NCBI GenBank assembly: GCA_023430315.1
Contig: JAEZAW010000061.1
Location: 1-11,302 of the forward strand
DNA: 11,302 bases
From: Pseudomonadota bacterium
GTDB taxonomy: Bacteria > Pseudomonadota > Alphaproteobacteria > Rhizobiales > Hyphomicrobiaceae
Reading direction: 5' to 3'
Position 1 is the stretch's first letter. Each line of letters starts with the position of its first letter. The position numbers and the translations under genes were made by a program. Shown piece after piece: positions 1 through 6,966 of the stretch. Under the pieces are notes generated by a model. That model saw only the letters and a list, made by a program, of their open reading frames with translations, was not told the origin of the DNA and did not search any database.

Positions 1-854
1 GCATCGATACGGGCATTCAGCAGGTTGTCGCGGGCGTGCTCGGCATTCCGCTCGACGATGTTGAAGTCATCAGCGGTGACAGTGCGCTTTCGCCGATGGG
101 TGGCGGCTCCTGGGGCTCGCGCGGTGCCGCGCTCGGCGGCGAGGTCGCCAAGCCCGCCGCCCGCACGCTGCGCTTGAACCTGCTGTCCATGGCCGGTTTC
201 CTGCTGCAAAAGAGCGCCGATGATCTTGATCTCGTCGACGGCGTCGTCGTCGACAAGCAGCGCGGTACGGCGCATATGAGCACCGCTGAACTCGCCAAGA
301 TCGGACACTTCAGGCCTTACACCCTGCCGACGGATCTACCCTCCGACCTCACCGTGACGGCACGCTACGCGAGCCGCGATCGCATGTTCATTGCCGGCAA
401 CGGTATTCAGGTCGCAATCGTCGAGGTCGATACCGGGACCGGCCTCGTTCGGCCGCTGCGTCATCTCGTCGTGCACGACTGCGGACGCGTCCTCAATCCG
501 CTGCTCGTGCGCGAGCAGATCCGCGGCGGCGTCGTGCAGGGGCTCGGTTCGGCGCTCTACGAGGAGTTCCGCTATGCTGAAAACGGCGCCCTGCTGAACG
601 CGAGCTTCGCCGACTACTTGGTGCCCATGGCGGCCGAGATGCCGGACATCGAGGTCGCGCACGTCACGACGCCGACCGAGACGTCGGAGCTTGGTGCCAA
701 GGGAGCGGGTGAAGCCGGCCTCGCCGGCGCTGTAGGCGCCATTCTCAACGCGGTGAACGATGCGATTTCGCCAACCGGCGCGTTCCTCACCGAGGTGCCG
801 CTGACACCGCCGCGCATTCTCGAGGCCATCAACCGCGCGGCTGAAAGGAAATAA
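1..854 (+). CDS. xanthine dehydrogenase family molybdopterin-binding subunit, C-terminal part (5' truncated by window)
   Basis: An open frame runs in from the left edge (first full codon at 3) and ends at TAA 852-854, leaving 283 residues. This is the C-terminal Mo-cofactor half of a CoxL/XdhB-type large subunit. Visible landmarks are the GGGSWGSRGAA loop (codons about 99-131), the family block DCGRVLNP followed by REQIRGGVVQGLGSALYEE (about 478-567), and GAKGAGEAG (about 693-719). The Glu in that last motif (codon 711-713) matches the conserved catalytic base of molybdenum hydroxylases. Such enzymes hydroxylate aldehydes, purines or N-heterocycles in the cytoplasm with FeS and FAD partner subunits; none is visible here, so they would lie upstream. 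The substrate cannot be read from this half: CO dehydrogenase, nicotinate, isoquinoline or aldehyde oxidase relatives all remain possible. The CO-dehydrogenase active-site loop would be upstream of the window. An internal GTG at 36 is not a real start because homologous sequence continues before it. Confidence 0.9.
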   Translation, partial: IDTGIQQVVAGVLGIPLDDVEVISGDSALSPMGGGSWGSRGAALGGEVAKPAARTLRLNLLSMAGFLLQKSADDLDLVDGVVVDKQRGTAHMSTAELAKIGHFRPYTLPTDLPSDLTVTARYASRDRMFIAGNGIQVAIVEVDTGTGLVRPLRHLVVHDCGRVLNPLLVREQIRGGVVQGLGSALYEEFRYAENGALLNASFADYLVPMAAEMPDIEVAHVTTPTETSELGAKGAGEAGLAGAVGAILNAVNDAISPTGAFLTEVPLTPPRILEAINRAAERK

Positions 855-884
855 CCCGTGCGCCGTTGAAGGTCGCACGGGTTA
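852..884. terminator. bidirectional hairpin terminator between convergent genes
   Basis: A perfect 11-bp inverted repeat (TAACCCGTGCG at 852-862, complement at 874-884) encloses an 11-nt loop. It begins within the stop codon of the molybdopterin subunit and lies 19 nt beyond the stop of the convergent PsiF-repeat gene. On the minus strand the stem is followed by a T-rich run (TTATTTCCTTTC); on the plus strand the following sequence is only moderately T-rich. I infer a shared terminator, stronger for the minus-strand gene. Confidence 0.7.
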
Positions 885-903
885 ATCCTGATCTTCGTGT
901 TTC

Positions 904-1155
904 TTACTTGCCGACCGCGTCGGAGACGCACTTCTTCGCGAAGCTCGTCTTGGCGGCACCGGCGAGCTTCTTGTCGGCGGCAGACTTATCGCAGCTCGCT
1001 GACGCATCCTTCTCGCACTTGGTCATGAACGACTTCAGTGCCGCACCGGCCAGCTTCTTCGACGTGGCCTGTGCCTGACACGATGGCGCCATGCCCTGCG
1101 CGTTGGCGATAGAGGCGCTGGCAACAAGAGCAAGAGCAACGACAAGAGTCCTCAT
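904..1155 (-). CDS. PsiF-repeat family small secreted protein
   Basis: This 83-residue protein starts with an evident signal peptide (MRT, then a hydrophobic stretch, with ANA|QG cleavage after residue 19), so the mature protein of about 64 residues should be periplasmic. The mature part is two copies of a PsiF-like repeat, C26 to C47 and C55 to C76. Both have the form C-x20-C with a shared core KKLAGAA..SF..KC, and 13 of 22 positions are identical between copies. PsiF is known in E. coli as a phosphate-starvation-induced protein of unknown function; no Pho box was seen upstream here. The ATG at 1155 is preceded by AGGGAG (1162-1167) with 6-nt spacing, a good ribosome binding site. It lies downstream of livM on the same strand with 124 nt between, so it may have its own promoter. 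The four cysteines could form disulfides in the periplasm (inference). Confidence 0.85.
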   Translation of the reverse strand: MRTLVVALALVASASIANAQGMAPSCQAQATSKKLAGAALKSFMTKCEKDASASCDKSAADKKLAGAAKTSFAKKCVSDAVGK

Positions 1156-1223
1156 GGGACACTCCCTAGGCTGTTGAGGCGCGCATTCATGGCTAGTCGC
1201 GATGAACGCCGCGTGAATCCGAC

Positions 1224-1248
1224 AACGCGCATCATCGCTCGCGGTTCA
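1224..1248 (-). promoter_or_regulatory. possible EcfG-type (general stress response) promoter for the PsiF-repeat gene
   Basis: Reading leftward, TGAAC (1248-1244), a 16-nt spacer and CGTT (1227-1224) match the alphaproteobacterial EcfG consensus GGAAC-N16/17-CGTT except for the first G. It lies about 70 nt before the start codon at 1155. A one-mismatch match of this length can occur by chance, so this is only a candidate. Confidence 0.22.
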
Positions 1249-1279
1249 CTTTTCGCTCCTAAACAAAATTCAGCAATTA

Positions 1280-2344
1280 TCACCGGCGCGCCATCTCGCG
1301 CAGCTTGCCGACAATGCCACTCGGAAAGAAGTAGACGCTGAGAATGAAGAGCACGCCGAGCCAGAGCAGCCAGCGATCGGGATGCAGCAGGTGCGGGATG
1401 AGCGGCAGTGCCGATGTCGCCTCGCTGGCCACGCCCATGAGCTTCTGCAGGTAGTTCTGGGCGAGGATGAAGAGCGTCGCTCCTATCACGGCGCCGTACA
1501 GCGTACCCATGCCGCCGATCACGACCATGAGCAGGATGTCGAGCATTATTGCGAACGAGAGTGTTGTATCAGGCCCCGTGTAGCGCACCCATATGGCGCT
1601 CATCGCACCGGCGAGCACAGCCATGCCGGCAGCAAGGCAGTTCGCGACCGTGCGGTAGTACACGACGTTGTAGCCGAGAGACTCGGCGCGGAAATCGTTC
1701 TCGCGGATGGCCTGGAGCACGCGTCCGAAGGGTGAGTTCACGATGCGGAATGCCGCGAGCAGCAATAGCAATGCCGAGACGAACACGAGATAGTAGCTGA
1801 GCACGCGCCCGTCGACGCGCAATCCGATCGCTGGAATGTCGAAGAGTACAGAGCCGGGTCTCAGCAGGGGCGGCACACGGAACGAGCGCCCGTCCTCGCC
1901 GCCCGTGTACTCGGAGAGCTGGCTCGCGAGAATCGCAAAAGCCGACGCGACAGCGAGCGTGATCATGGCATAGAAGATCGCGCGCACACGCAGCGACAGT
2001 AGTCCGATCACGAAGGCAAGCGCGGTACCGACGACGAGCGCGATGGCAAGACCAAGCCCTGCAGAGGTCCACGTCGGTCCCCAACCGTAGAGCGCGAGCC
2101 CGACGCCATAGCCGCCGATGCCGAAGAACATGGTGTGCGCGAACGAGACGATGCCCGTATAGCCGAGCAGCAGGTCATAGCTCGCCACGAGCACGATGAA
2201 GATGCAGATTTTCGCCGCCGTGTTGATCGGCTGCGAGCCGCTGAACAGAAACGGCGTGAAGGCGAGCACCAGAAGAATCGCAGCCAGCAGGAAGGCTAAG
2301 ATGCGGCTGCGCGGCAGATCGCCGGAAAGTGCGGACTGGATCAT
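1280..2344 (-). CDS. livM: branched-chain amino acid-type ABC transporter permease, LivM family
   Basis: At 354 residues this is a normal-length LivM inner-membrane permease with roughly 8-10 hydrophobic segments. Family marks are GYTGIVSFAH (61-70), the cytoplasmic coupling segment SPFGRVLQAIREN (204-216) that docks on the ATPases, and VIGGMGTLYGAVIGA (275-289) near the C-terminus. It should pair with LivH to form the channel of a HAAT-family importer. The ATG at 2344 lies 9 nt after the LivH stop, and an AGGGG overlapping that stop serves as ribosome binding site, so the two are translationally linked. It is the last transporter gene of the operon. No clear terminator hairpin follows its TGA, so read-through into the PsiF-repeat gene is possible. 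Substrate specificity is not set by this subunit; the liv name denotes family, not proven leucine transport. Confidence 0.93.
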   Translation of the reverse strand: MIQSALSGDLPRSRILAFLLAAILLVLAFTPFLFSGSQPINTAAKICIFIVLVASYDLLLGYTGIVSFAHTMFFGIGGYGVGLALYGWGPTWTSAGLGLAIALVVGTALAFVIGLLSLRVRAIFYAMITLAVASAFAILASQLSEYTGGEDGRSFRVPPLLRPGSVLFDIPAIGLRVDGRVLSYYLVFVSALLLLLAAFRIVNSPFGRVLQAIRENDFRAESLGYNVVYYRTVANCLAAGMAVLAGAMSAIWVRYTGPDTTLSFAIMLDILLMVVIGGMGTLYGAVIGATLFILAQNYLQKLMGVASEATSALPLIPHLLHPDRWLLWLGVLFILSVYFFPSGIVGKLREMARR

Positions 2345-2353
2345 CGCGTGCCC

Positions 2354-3373
2354 CTATCGACGTGCCACAGGGTACAAACCCTGCGGTCGCCACATGAGGA
2401 TTGCGACCATGAGCAGGATGTTCGAGGCAACGGCGATCTTCGGCGCCAGATAGCCCGTGTAGTTCGCCATGAGCGCAACGAGAATGGCGCCGAGGAAGCA
2501 GCCGCCGACCGAGCCGAGACCACCGATGATGATAACGATGAAGACGAGCACCATCACGTCGCCACCGATCGCCGCCGTAAGCGTCTCGCGATAGAGCGCC
2601 CACATCGTGCCGCCGAGACCCGCGAGCGCCGACCCCGCGACGAACACGCCGACGAAGAGCTGACGGATGCGATAGCCGAGCGCTTCGACCATCTCGCGGT
2701 TCTCGACACCGGCACGGATGAGCAGGCCGACCTTCGTGCGGTTCAGCACGAGTTGCATGGCAATAAAGACCGTGAGACCGACGGCCACCGCGAGCAGGCG
2801 AAACTTCTCGAGCGCGAAGTCGCCGATCGTGATCGCGCCGCGCAACCCGCCGGGCAGCGGCATGGGCTTCTGATCGCCACCCCAGACCACGTGAATGAGC
2901 TGCTCGGCGACGATAAGCCCACCCATGGTGATGAGTATCTGCTTGAGGTGCTGGCCATACACGGGCCGCACGATGACACGCTCGAAAGCCCAACCGAGAA
3001 CGCCTGTACCGATCATAGCTGCGACGACGGCAAGAAGCAGCGCCGCGAGATTGAGCGTCAGCGCATCCGATTGCACCCAGCCCGATAGCGGCGCGAGCAC
3101 CGTCATGGCCATGTAGGCGCCGATCGCGATGAAGGCGCCATGACCGAAGTTGAGCACGTCCATGAGGCCGAAGATCAGCGTGAGTCCGCTCGCGATGACG
3201 AAGATCATCATGCCCATGGCGAGCGCCGCGACGGTCAGCGTCACCCACGTCGTCGGACTGCCGACAAGCGGCAGCGCGGCGAGCGCGATGATCGGCGCGA
3301 TGAAGACCGGCAGCAGATCGCGCGGTGTCTTCGGCAGATCGTCGGAAGCGGGGCGGGATGTCGTCGTCGCCAT
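2354..3373 (-). CDS. livH: branched-chain amino acid-type ABC transporter permease, LivH family
   Basis: This 339-residue integral membrane protein is the LivH partner of LivM. Recognisable blocks are SGLTLIFGLMDVLNFGHGA (62-80), ER.IVRP (131-137), the coupling region TKVGLLIRAGVENREMVEALGY (starting at residue 213), IIIGGLGSVGG (281-291) and the C-terminal MWRPQGLYP (327-335). The first 20 residues are a polar N-terminal extension before the first membrane segment, which makes it somewhat longer than the usual approximately 290-310 residues. The ATG at 3373 is 9 nt after the LivF stop, and TAGGAAG at that stop supplies the ribosome binding site. Together with LivM, LivG, LivF and the upstream binding protein it forms a complete importer. 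Confidence 0.93.
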   Translation of the reverse strand: MATTTSRPASDDLPKTPRDLLPVFIAPIIALAALPLVGSPTTWVTLTVAALAMGMMIFVIASGLTLIFGLMDVLNFGHGAFIAIGAYMAMTVLAPLSGWVQSDALTLNLAALLLAVVAAMIGTGVLGWAFERVIVRPVYGQHLKQILITMGGLIVAEQLIHVVWGGDQKPMPLPGGLRGAITIGDFALEKFRLLAVAVGLTVFIAMQLVLNRTKVGLLIRAGVENREMVEALGYRIRQLFVGVFVAGSALAGLGGTMWALYRETLTAAIGGDVMVLVFIVIIIGGLGSVGGCFLGAILVALMANYTGYLAPKIAVASNILLMVAILMWRPQGLYPVARR

Positions 3374-3382
3374 GGATACTTC

Positions 3383-4108
3383 CTACTGGTGCGCGGCAAG
3401 CGAGAGGCCGAGCAGGTGCGTTTGCAGATCGGCGTCGCCGGCAAGCTCCTGCATGGTGCCGCGATGGACGATACGGCCGTCGTCCATGACCGCGACGCTG
3501 TCGCCGAGGCTCGCTGCGAAGCGGAAGTTCTGCTCGACGAGGAGAATGGTCGTCCGGTCGCGCTTCAGCTCCTTGAAGGCCGTGATCATGCCTTCGATGA
3601 TGGCGGGCGCGATGCCTTTGGTCGGCTCGTCGATGAGAATGAGCGCCTTGGGCTCGACGATCGCGCGCGCAATCGACAGCATCTGCTTTTGCCCGCCGCT
3701 CAGCAGCCCCGCTGGCAACTGCCAGAAGCGCTTCAGCGCCGGAAACAGGCCGAAGATCCAGTCGAGACGCGCTGTGTCAGGCGCCCCAAGGCGCGCGGCG
3801 AGCCGCATGTTCTCGGCGACTGTCAGATCGGCGAACACGCCCATGCTCTCGGGCACGTAACCGATGCCAAGGCGCGCAATATCCGGCGTCGCGCGCCCGC
3901 CGATGGACTGGCCGTCGAACGTGATGGTGCCCTGGCTCGGCGGCCAGAGTCCCATGATTGTGCGCAGCGTCGTCGTCTTGCCGGCGCCATTGCGACCGAG
4001 CAGCACTGTCAGCTCGCCGCGCGGCACGATAAGGTCCACGCCCTGCAAGATGTGGTACTGGCCGATATGCGTGTGAACGCCTTCGAGCTTCAGCAGCGGG
4101 TCGCTCAT
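3383..4108 (-). CDS. livF: ABC transporter ATP-binding protein, LivF family
   Basis: A 241-residue ATPase starting MSDPLLKLEGVHTHIGQYHI, which is the canonical LivF beginning. It has Walker A GRNGAGKT (38-45), Q-loop position YVPE (84-87, with E, as is common in LivF), signature LLSGGQKQ (135-142), Walker B LILIDEPTKG (156-165) and the switch position VEQN (191-194, Q replacing the usual H, also typical of LivF). The open frame continues upstream to about 4519, but that extension is an out-of-frame shadow of livG. The ATG at 4108 gives the classic 4-nt ATGA overlap with the livG stop and matches the family length. It forms the cytoplasmic ATPase heterodimer with LivG that powers import. Confidence 0.94.
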   Translation of the reverse strand: MSDPLLKLEGVHTHIGQYHILQGVDLIVPRGELTVLLGRNGAGKTTTLRTIMGLWPPSQGTITFDGQSIGGRATPDIARLGIGYVPESMGVFADLTVAENMRLAARLGAPDTARLDWIFGLFPALKRFWQLPAGLLSGGQKQMLSIARAIVEPKALILIDEPTKGIAPAIIEGMITAFKELKRDRTTILLVEQNFRFAASLGDSVAVMDDGRIVHRGTMQELAGDADLQTHLLGLSLAAHQ

Positions 4109-4890
4109 GGCACGGCCGCTCCTTTGCTCGCAGCAGCCGGCATCGAACCGAGATAGGCCTCCTGCACGATCGGCGAAGCAATGACCGCCTCGGGATCGCC
4201 GTCGGCCACGAGCTGGCCGTTGTGAAGCACGACAATGCGGTCGGCTAGAGAGCGCACAACATCCATCTTGTGCTCGACGAGCAGGATGGTCTTGTCGCCG
4301 GCCGCCTTCAGCCGCTTGACGAGATCGAGCACCACGGGCACCTCGTCGACGGACATGCCGGCTGTCGGCTCGTCGAACATGTAGACGTGCGGCTCGAGCG
4401 CCATCATGAGCGCCACTTCGAGCTTGCGCTTGTCGCCGTGCGGCAACGCGGCAGCGGCCGCATCGCGCTTGTCCTGCAGGTTCACTTCCTCGAGGAAATG
4501 CTCCGCTCGGTTGATCCACTCGATGTGATGATCCCAGCGGCTCCAGAGACTCGCAGCAGCGCGCGCCTTGGCCTGCACGGCGAGCCGGACGTTCTCCGCA
4601 ACCGTGAGGTTCGGGAAGAGATTGGTGATCTGGAAGGCGCGCCCGATACCGCGTTTCGCCCGCTCAGCCGCGCTGAGACGCGTGACGTCCTCGCCATCGA
4701 GCTGGACGCTGCCTGAAGTCGCGGGAAGCTGGCCCGACATGAGATTGAAGTACGTCGTCTTGCCGGCGCCGTTCGGGCCGACGATCGCCGTGAGACTGCC
4801 CGCATGAAAGGCGCAGCTCACGTTATCGACGGCCGCATGGCCACCGAAGCGGATTGTCAGGCCTTGGGTTTCGAGAACGGGTCGAGACAT
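4105..4890 (-). CDS. livG: ABC transporter ATP-binding protein, LivG family
   Basis: A 261-residue ATPase with Walker A GPNGAGKT (38-45), Q-loop RAFQ (84-87), a divergent signature LPHGDKRKLE (149-158, typical of LivG/UrtD rather than LSGGQ), Walker B VYMFDEPTAG (169-178) and switch H207 in VEHKMD. The C-terminal segment with EVIASP-like VIASPIVQEAYLG (236-248) is a LivG hallmark. It overlaps livF by 4 nt (ATGA). Upstream, 69 nt separate it from the substrate-binding protein gene, and a weak GAGG precedes the ATG at 4890. The 16 or so residues after YLG are an alanine-rich tail. With LivF it forms the ATPase pair of the importer. Confidence 0.94.
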   Translation of the reverse strand: MSRPVLETQGLTIRFGGHAAVDNVSCAFHAGSLTAIVGPNGAGKTTYFNLMSGQLPATSGSVQLDGEDVTRLSAAERAKRGIGRAFQITNLFPNLTVAENVRLAVQAKARAAASLWSRWDHHIEWINRAEHFLEEVNLQDKRDAAAAALPHGDKRKLEVALMMALEPHVYMFDEPTAGMSVDEVPVVLDLVKRLKAAGDKTILLVEHKMDVVRSLADRIVVLHNGQLVADGDPEAVIASPIVQEAYLGSMPAAASKGAAVP

Positions 4891-4910
4891 GCGGCCTCAT
4901 GAACGCCGAA

Positions 4911-4941
4911 GCCGGCGGGCACTCACGCGGCGCCCGCCAGC
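4911..4941 (-). promoter_or_regulatory. intercistronic hairpin between binding-protein gene and livG
   Basis: In the 69-nt gap a 10-bp stem (4941-4932 with 4920-4911) encloses an 11-nt loop. On the minus-strand transcript all ten positions pair, one as a G-U wobble; on the plus strand that position would be an A-C mismatch, which favours a role in the operon mRNA. No U-tract follows. Such hairpins often protect the 3' end of the binding-protein message or attenuate transcription, so that the binding protein is made in excess over the membrane components (inference). Confidence 0.45.
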
Positions 4942-4959
4942 ATCAGGCGTTGCATCATC

Positions 4960-6180
4960 TCACTTCGGAACGGTGATCGGCAGCGGCATCTTGCTGGCGG
5001 GAATGGTTGCCACAAGCTCCAGGACGTCGTTGTCCTTCGCGTCCTTCTTGATGCGGAAGTGATACATGTCCTGCATGGCCTGATGATCCTCCTTGCGGAA
5101 GGTCATTGGACCCTTGGGCGTTTCGAAGCTCAGGCCCTCCAAGGCGGCGATCAGCTTCTCGGTATCCGTCGAGCCTGCCTTCGTCAGACCCGCAACGACA
5201 GCCGCCGCAGCCGAGAAACCACCAGCGACGAAGAAGTCTGGCGGCGCGTTGTGGCGCTTCGTGTACTCGGCCTTGAGCCAGTCGTTCTGCGGATTCTTCG
5301 GGAAGTCATAGTAGTAGTAGATGCCGCCCTCGGTACCGGCGAACTGCTTCCACGCATTCATCACGGGCAGGATGTTGCCACCCGGGGCGAGCGCGATGTT
5401 GAAGCGCTCCGGTTTCATATCGGCGAATTTCGCGAGCGGATGCGGGCCGGCCCATATGAAGCCGATGATGCGCTTGCCGGGTTGATCCTTGAGCGCATTG
5501 AAGAGCCGCTCGGCGAACGGCGCGAAGTCGGCCGTGTTGCCGGCCGCATATTCTTCCGCGACGATCTTGGCTTTAGGGCGCAGCGAGGTGAGCGCTTCCT
5601 TGTAGGCCTTCACACCATCGCGGCCAAAGGCCGTATCGAGGCCGAGCATGCCGATGGCGACATCCTCGTTCTCCGGCACGGTCGCGGCGTTCGCGAGCGC
5701 ATCCTGATAGGACGAGCGACCCGTGCGGAAGATGTAGCGGTTCCACTTGGCGCCAGTGATCGAGTCGGCCACGGCTGGCTCGACGATCAGCACCTTCTTG
5801 AGCTCCTCGGCCACGGGCAGCATCGCGAGCGCGACCGGCGAGCCTGTCGTGCCGACGGCGATATCGACCTTGTCGTCGCCATAGCATTCCTCGAGCAGCG
5901 TCTTGCCGCGATCGGGCTTCAGCTGGTCGTCCTTGACGATGACCGACAGCTTGTCGGCACCGACCTGCATCGTGCCTTTGGTGAGATACTCGAGGCCCAT
6001 CATGAAGCCGGCCTCAGTCTGCTTGGCATAGGCCTCGAGCGGGCCCGTTTTGCCGGCAATCAGGCAGATCTTGATGTCCTTGGCCACGGCCGCCGGCGCC
6101 GTCAGCGCGAGCGCGGGAACGGCCAGCAGCGCCGCCAGACCACTCCCCATCCGCCACGACTTGTGGGTCGTCCTCAGCAT
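4960..6180 (-). CDS. ABC transporter substrate-binding protein, LivK/Peripla_BP_6 family
   Basis: This 406-residue protein has a clear Sec signal peptide (positively charged start, hydrophobic LAALLAVPALALTA, AVA|KD cleavage after residue 33). The mature type-I periplasmic binding fold begins IKICLIAGKTGPLEAYAKQ. Other family marks are KDDQLKPDRG (83-92), the hinge region with AVGTTGSPVALA (108-119), YAAGNTADFAPF (211-222) and the late block FETPKGPMTFRKEDHQAM (352-369). It captures the ligand in the periplasm and delivers it to LivHM. The ligand is unknown: this family also binds aromatic acids, amides and other organic acids, and linkage to an acyl-CoA ligase hints at a carboxylic acid. The ATG at 6180 has a strong AGGGAGGAG ribosome binding site just upstream. 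First gene of the operon, divergent from a TetR gene. I give no gene symbol because the ligand is unproven. Confidence 0.92.
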   Translation of the reverse strand: MLRTTHKSWRMGSGLAALLAVPALALTAPAAVAKDIKICLIAGKTGPLEAYAKQTEAGFMMGLEYLTKGTMQVGADKLSVIVKDDQLKPDRGKTLLEECYGDDKVDIAVGTTGSPVALAMLPVAEELKKVLIVEPAVADSITGAKWNRYIFRTGRSSYQDALANAATVPENEDVAIGMLGLDTAFGRDGVKAYKEALTSLRPKAKIVAEEYAAGNTADFAPFAERLFNALKDQPGKRIIGFIWAGPHPLAKFADMKPERFNIALAPGGNILPVMNAWKQFAGTEGGIYYYYDFPKNPQNDWLKAEYTKRHNAPPDFFVAGGFSAAAAVVAGLTKAGSTDTEKLIAALEGLSFETPKGPMTFRKEDHQAMQDMYHFRIKKDAKDNDVLELVATIPASKMPLPITVPK

Positions 6181-6204
6181 GATCTCCTCCCTTACGTTGA
6201 CCCG

Positions 6205-6233
6205 AACATGACACTTGAGTCAGGTTTCATGTT
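6205..6233. promoter_or_regulatory. candidate TetR operator: 29-bp near-palindrome in divergent spacer
   Basis: Perfect 7-bp arms AACATGA (6205-6211) and TCATGTT (6227-6233) flank a centre that is itself symmetric (TGA-G-TCA at 6216-6222, plus AC/GT pairs). Of the 14 position pairs around base 6219, 12 match; the misses are 6212/6226 and 6215/6223. It lies between the binding-protein gene and the TetR gene, 25 bp from the former's start. Local autoregulating TetR proteins usually bind such sites; which protein binds here is inferred from position. Confidence 0.6.
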
Positions 6234-6262
6234 ACGCTAGCTATCCCTGGGTAAGCCGTCAA
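6234..6262 (-). promoter_or_regulatory. possible sigma-70 promoter of the ABC operon
   Basis: Reading leftward, TTGACG (6262-6257) and TAGCGT (6239-6234) are separated by 17 nt. The -35 matches 5 of 6 consensus bases, the -10 only 3 of 6. A start site about 7 nt further on would fall inside the near-palindrome at 6205-6233, the expected geometry for repression. The weak -10 keeps confidence low. Confidence 0.3.
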
Positions 6263-6305
6263 GACACGTCGGCGCCTAACTCATCGCGAGATTGCCAAGC
6301 CGCTG

Positions 6306-6926
6306 ATGTCAGAACCCGATCCATCGCCGACACTGCCTGCGCCCAAGACCAAGCGCGGCGAGCGCACGCGCGAGCGCATTCTCGACGCGGCGGAAATCGA
6401 GATTGGCGGACGTGGCTTTGCCGAGGCCTCGATCAGCACGATCACGGCGCAAGCCAAGGTCGGGCAAGGCACGTTCTACCTCTACTTCCGCACGAAAGAG
6501 GACGTGATGCGCGAGCTGGTCCTGCGCATGGGCCGGCGACTGAGGCGCCATCTCACGCTCTCGATCGCCGATGCGCCCGACCGGCTCGAAGCCGAGCGCC
6601 GCGGCATACGCGCATTCCTCGAATTCGTGCGCGCCAACCCGAACCTCTATCGCGTCGTGGCCGAAGCGCAGTTCGTCGATCCCGAAGTCTACCGCCGCTA
6701 CTATGACGACTTCGCGAAAAGCTACAGCAGCGCACTCAAATCGGCCGTGCGGCGCGGCGAGATCTCCAAGGGTGATGCGGAGGTCCGCGCCTGGGCGCTC
6801 ATGGGTCTCAGCGACATGGTCGGAATGCGCTATGCGCTCTGGGACAGCAAAGTTAAACTCGATCAGGTGTCCGCCGCCGCATTCGAGCTCATCGCAAAGG
6901 GTCTCGAGCCACGCCGGCGGGCGTGA
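6306..6926 (+). CDS. TetR/AcrR family transcriptional regulator
   Basis: A 206-residue one-component regulator. The N-terminal part has the TetR DNA-binding domain: TRERILDAAEIEIGGRGF (21-38) and a helix-turn-helix of the form SISTITAQAKVGQGTFYLYF (42-61), followed by RTKEDVM. The remaining roughly 130 residues are the helical ligand-binding half, in a subgroup I cannot name (contains EFVRANPNLYRVVAEAQF and a tryptophan-rich C-terminal helix). It is divergent from the ABC operon and followed 40 nt later by the acyl-CoA ligase, so it probably represses one or both and answers to an acid or its CoA ester. The ATG at 6306 has no good ribosome binding site, but no alternative ATG/GTG/TTG precedes it before an in-frame stop at 6252, so the start is secure unless CTG is used. 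Confidence 0.9.
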   Translation: MSEPDPSPTLPAPKTKRGERTRERILDAAEIEIGGRGFAEASISTITAQAKVGQGTFYLYFRTKEDVMRELVLRMGRRLRRHLTLSIADAPDRLEAERRGIRAFLEFVRANPNLYRVVAEAQFVDPEVYRRYYDDFAKSYSSALKSAVRRGEISKGDAEVRAWALMGLSDMVGMRYALWDSKVKLDQVSAAAFELIAKGLEPRRRA

Positions 6927-6948
6927 GCCGCGCGCTTTTTTGCGCGGC
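6927..6948 (+). other. GC hairpin with poly-T loop between tetR and ligase genes
   Basis: Immediately after the tetR stop, GCCGCGC (6927-6933) pairs with GCGCGGC (6942-6948) around an 8-nt loop containing six T. An alternative 5-bp register pairs CGCGC and GCGCG directly around TTTTTT. The T-run is in the loop, not after the stem, so this is not a standard terminator. It could be a processing or stability element, or simply GC-rich sequence. Confidence 0.35.
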
Positions 6949-6966
6949 GCACTGGCGGAGACGATG

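Noticed and set aside
1156..1279. Pho box upstream of the PsiF-repeat gene
   Set aside because: No CTGTCAT-type direct repeats are present in the 124-nt spacer.
2175..3248. 357-codon minus-strand open frame overlapping livH and livM
   Set aside because: Same strand but shifted frame across two clear permease genes; low-complexity Arg/His/Ala/Gly composition and no motif.
3140..4156. 338-codon plus-strand open frame opposite livF and livH
   Set aside because: Antisense to LivF with intact Walker motifs; charged, repetitive composition typical of a shadow frame.
4109..4519. N-terminal extension of livF to 4519
   Set aside because: Overlaps livG out of frame, has no homology-like sequence, and the ATG at 4108 gives the family start and an ATGA overlap.
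5059..6240. Long plus-strand open frame (393 codons) opposite the substrate-binding protein gene
   Set aside because: It mirrors the codons of a gene with clear family motifs and a signal peptide; its product is arginine/histidine-rich with no recognisable domain, as expected of a GC-rich antisense shadow.
6571..6963. Upstream extension of the acyl-CoA ligase frame into tetR
   Set aside because: It is an out-of-frame reading of tetR; ligase-like sequence starts at 6964/6967, where a GGAG ribosome binding site is present.
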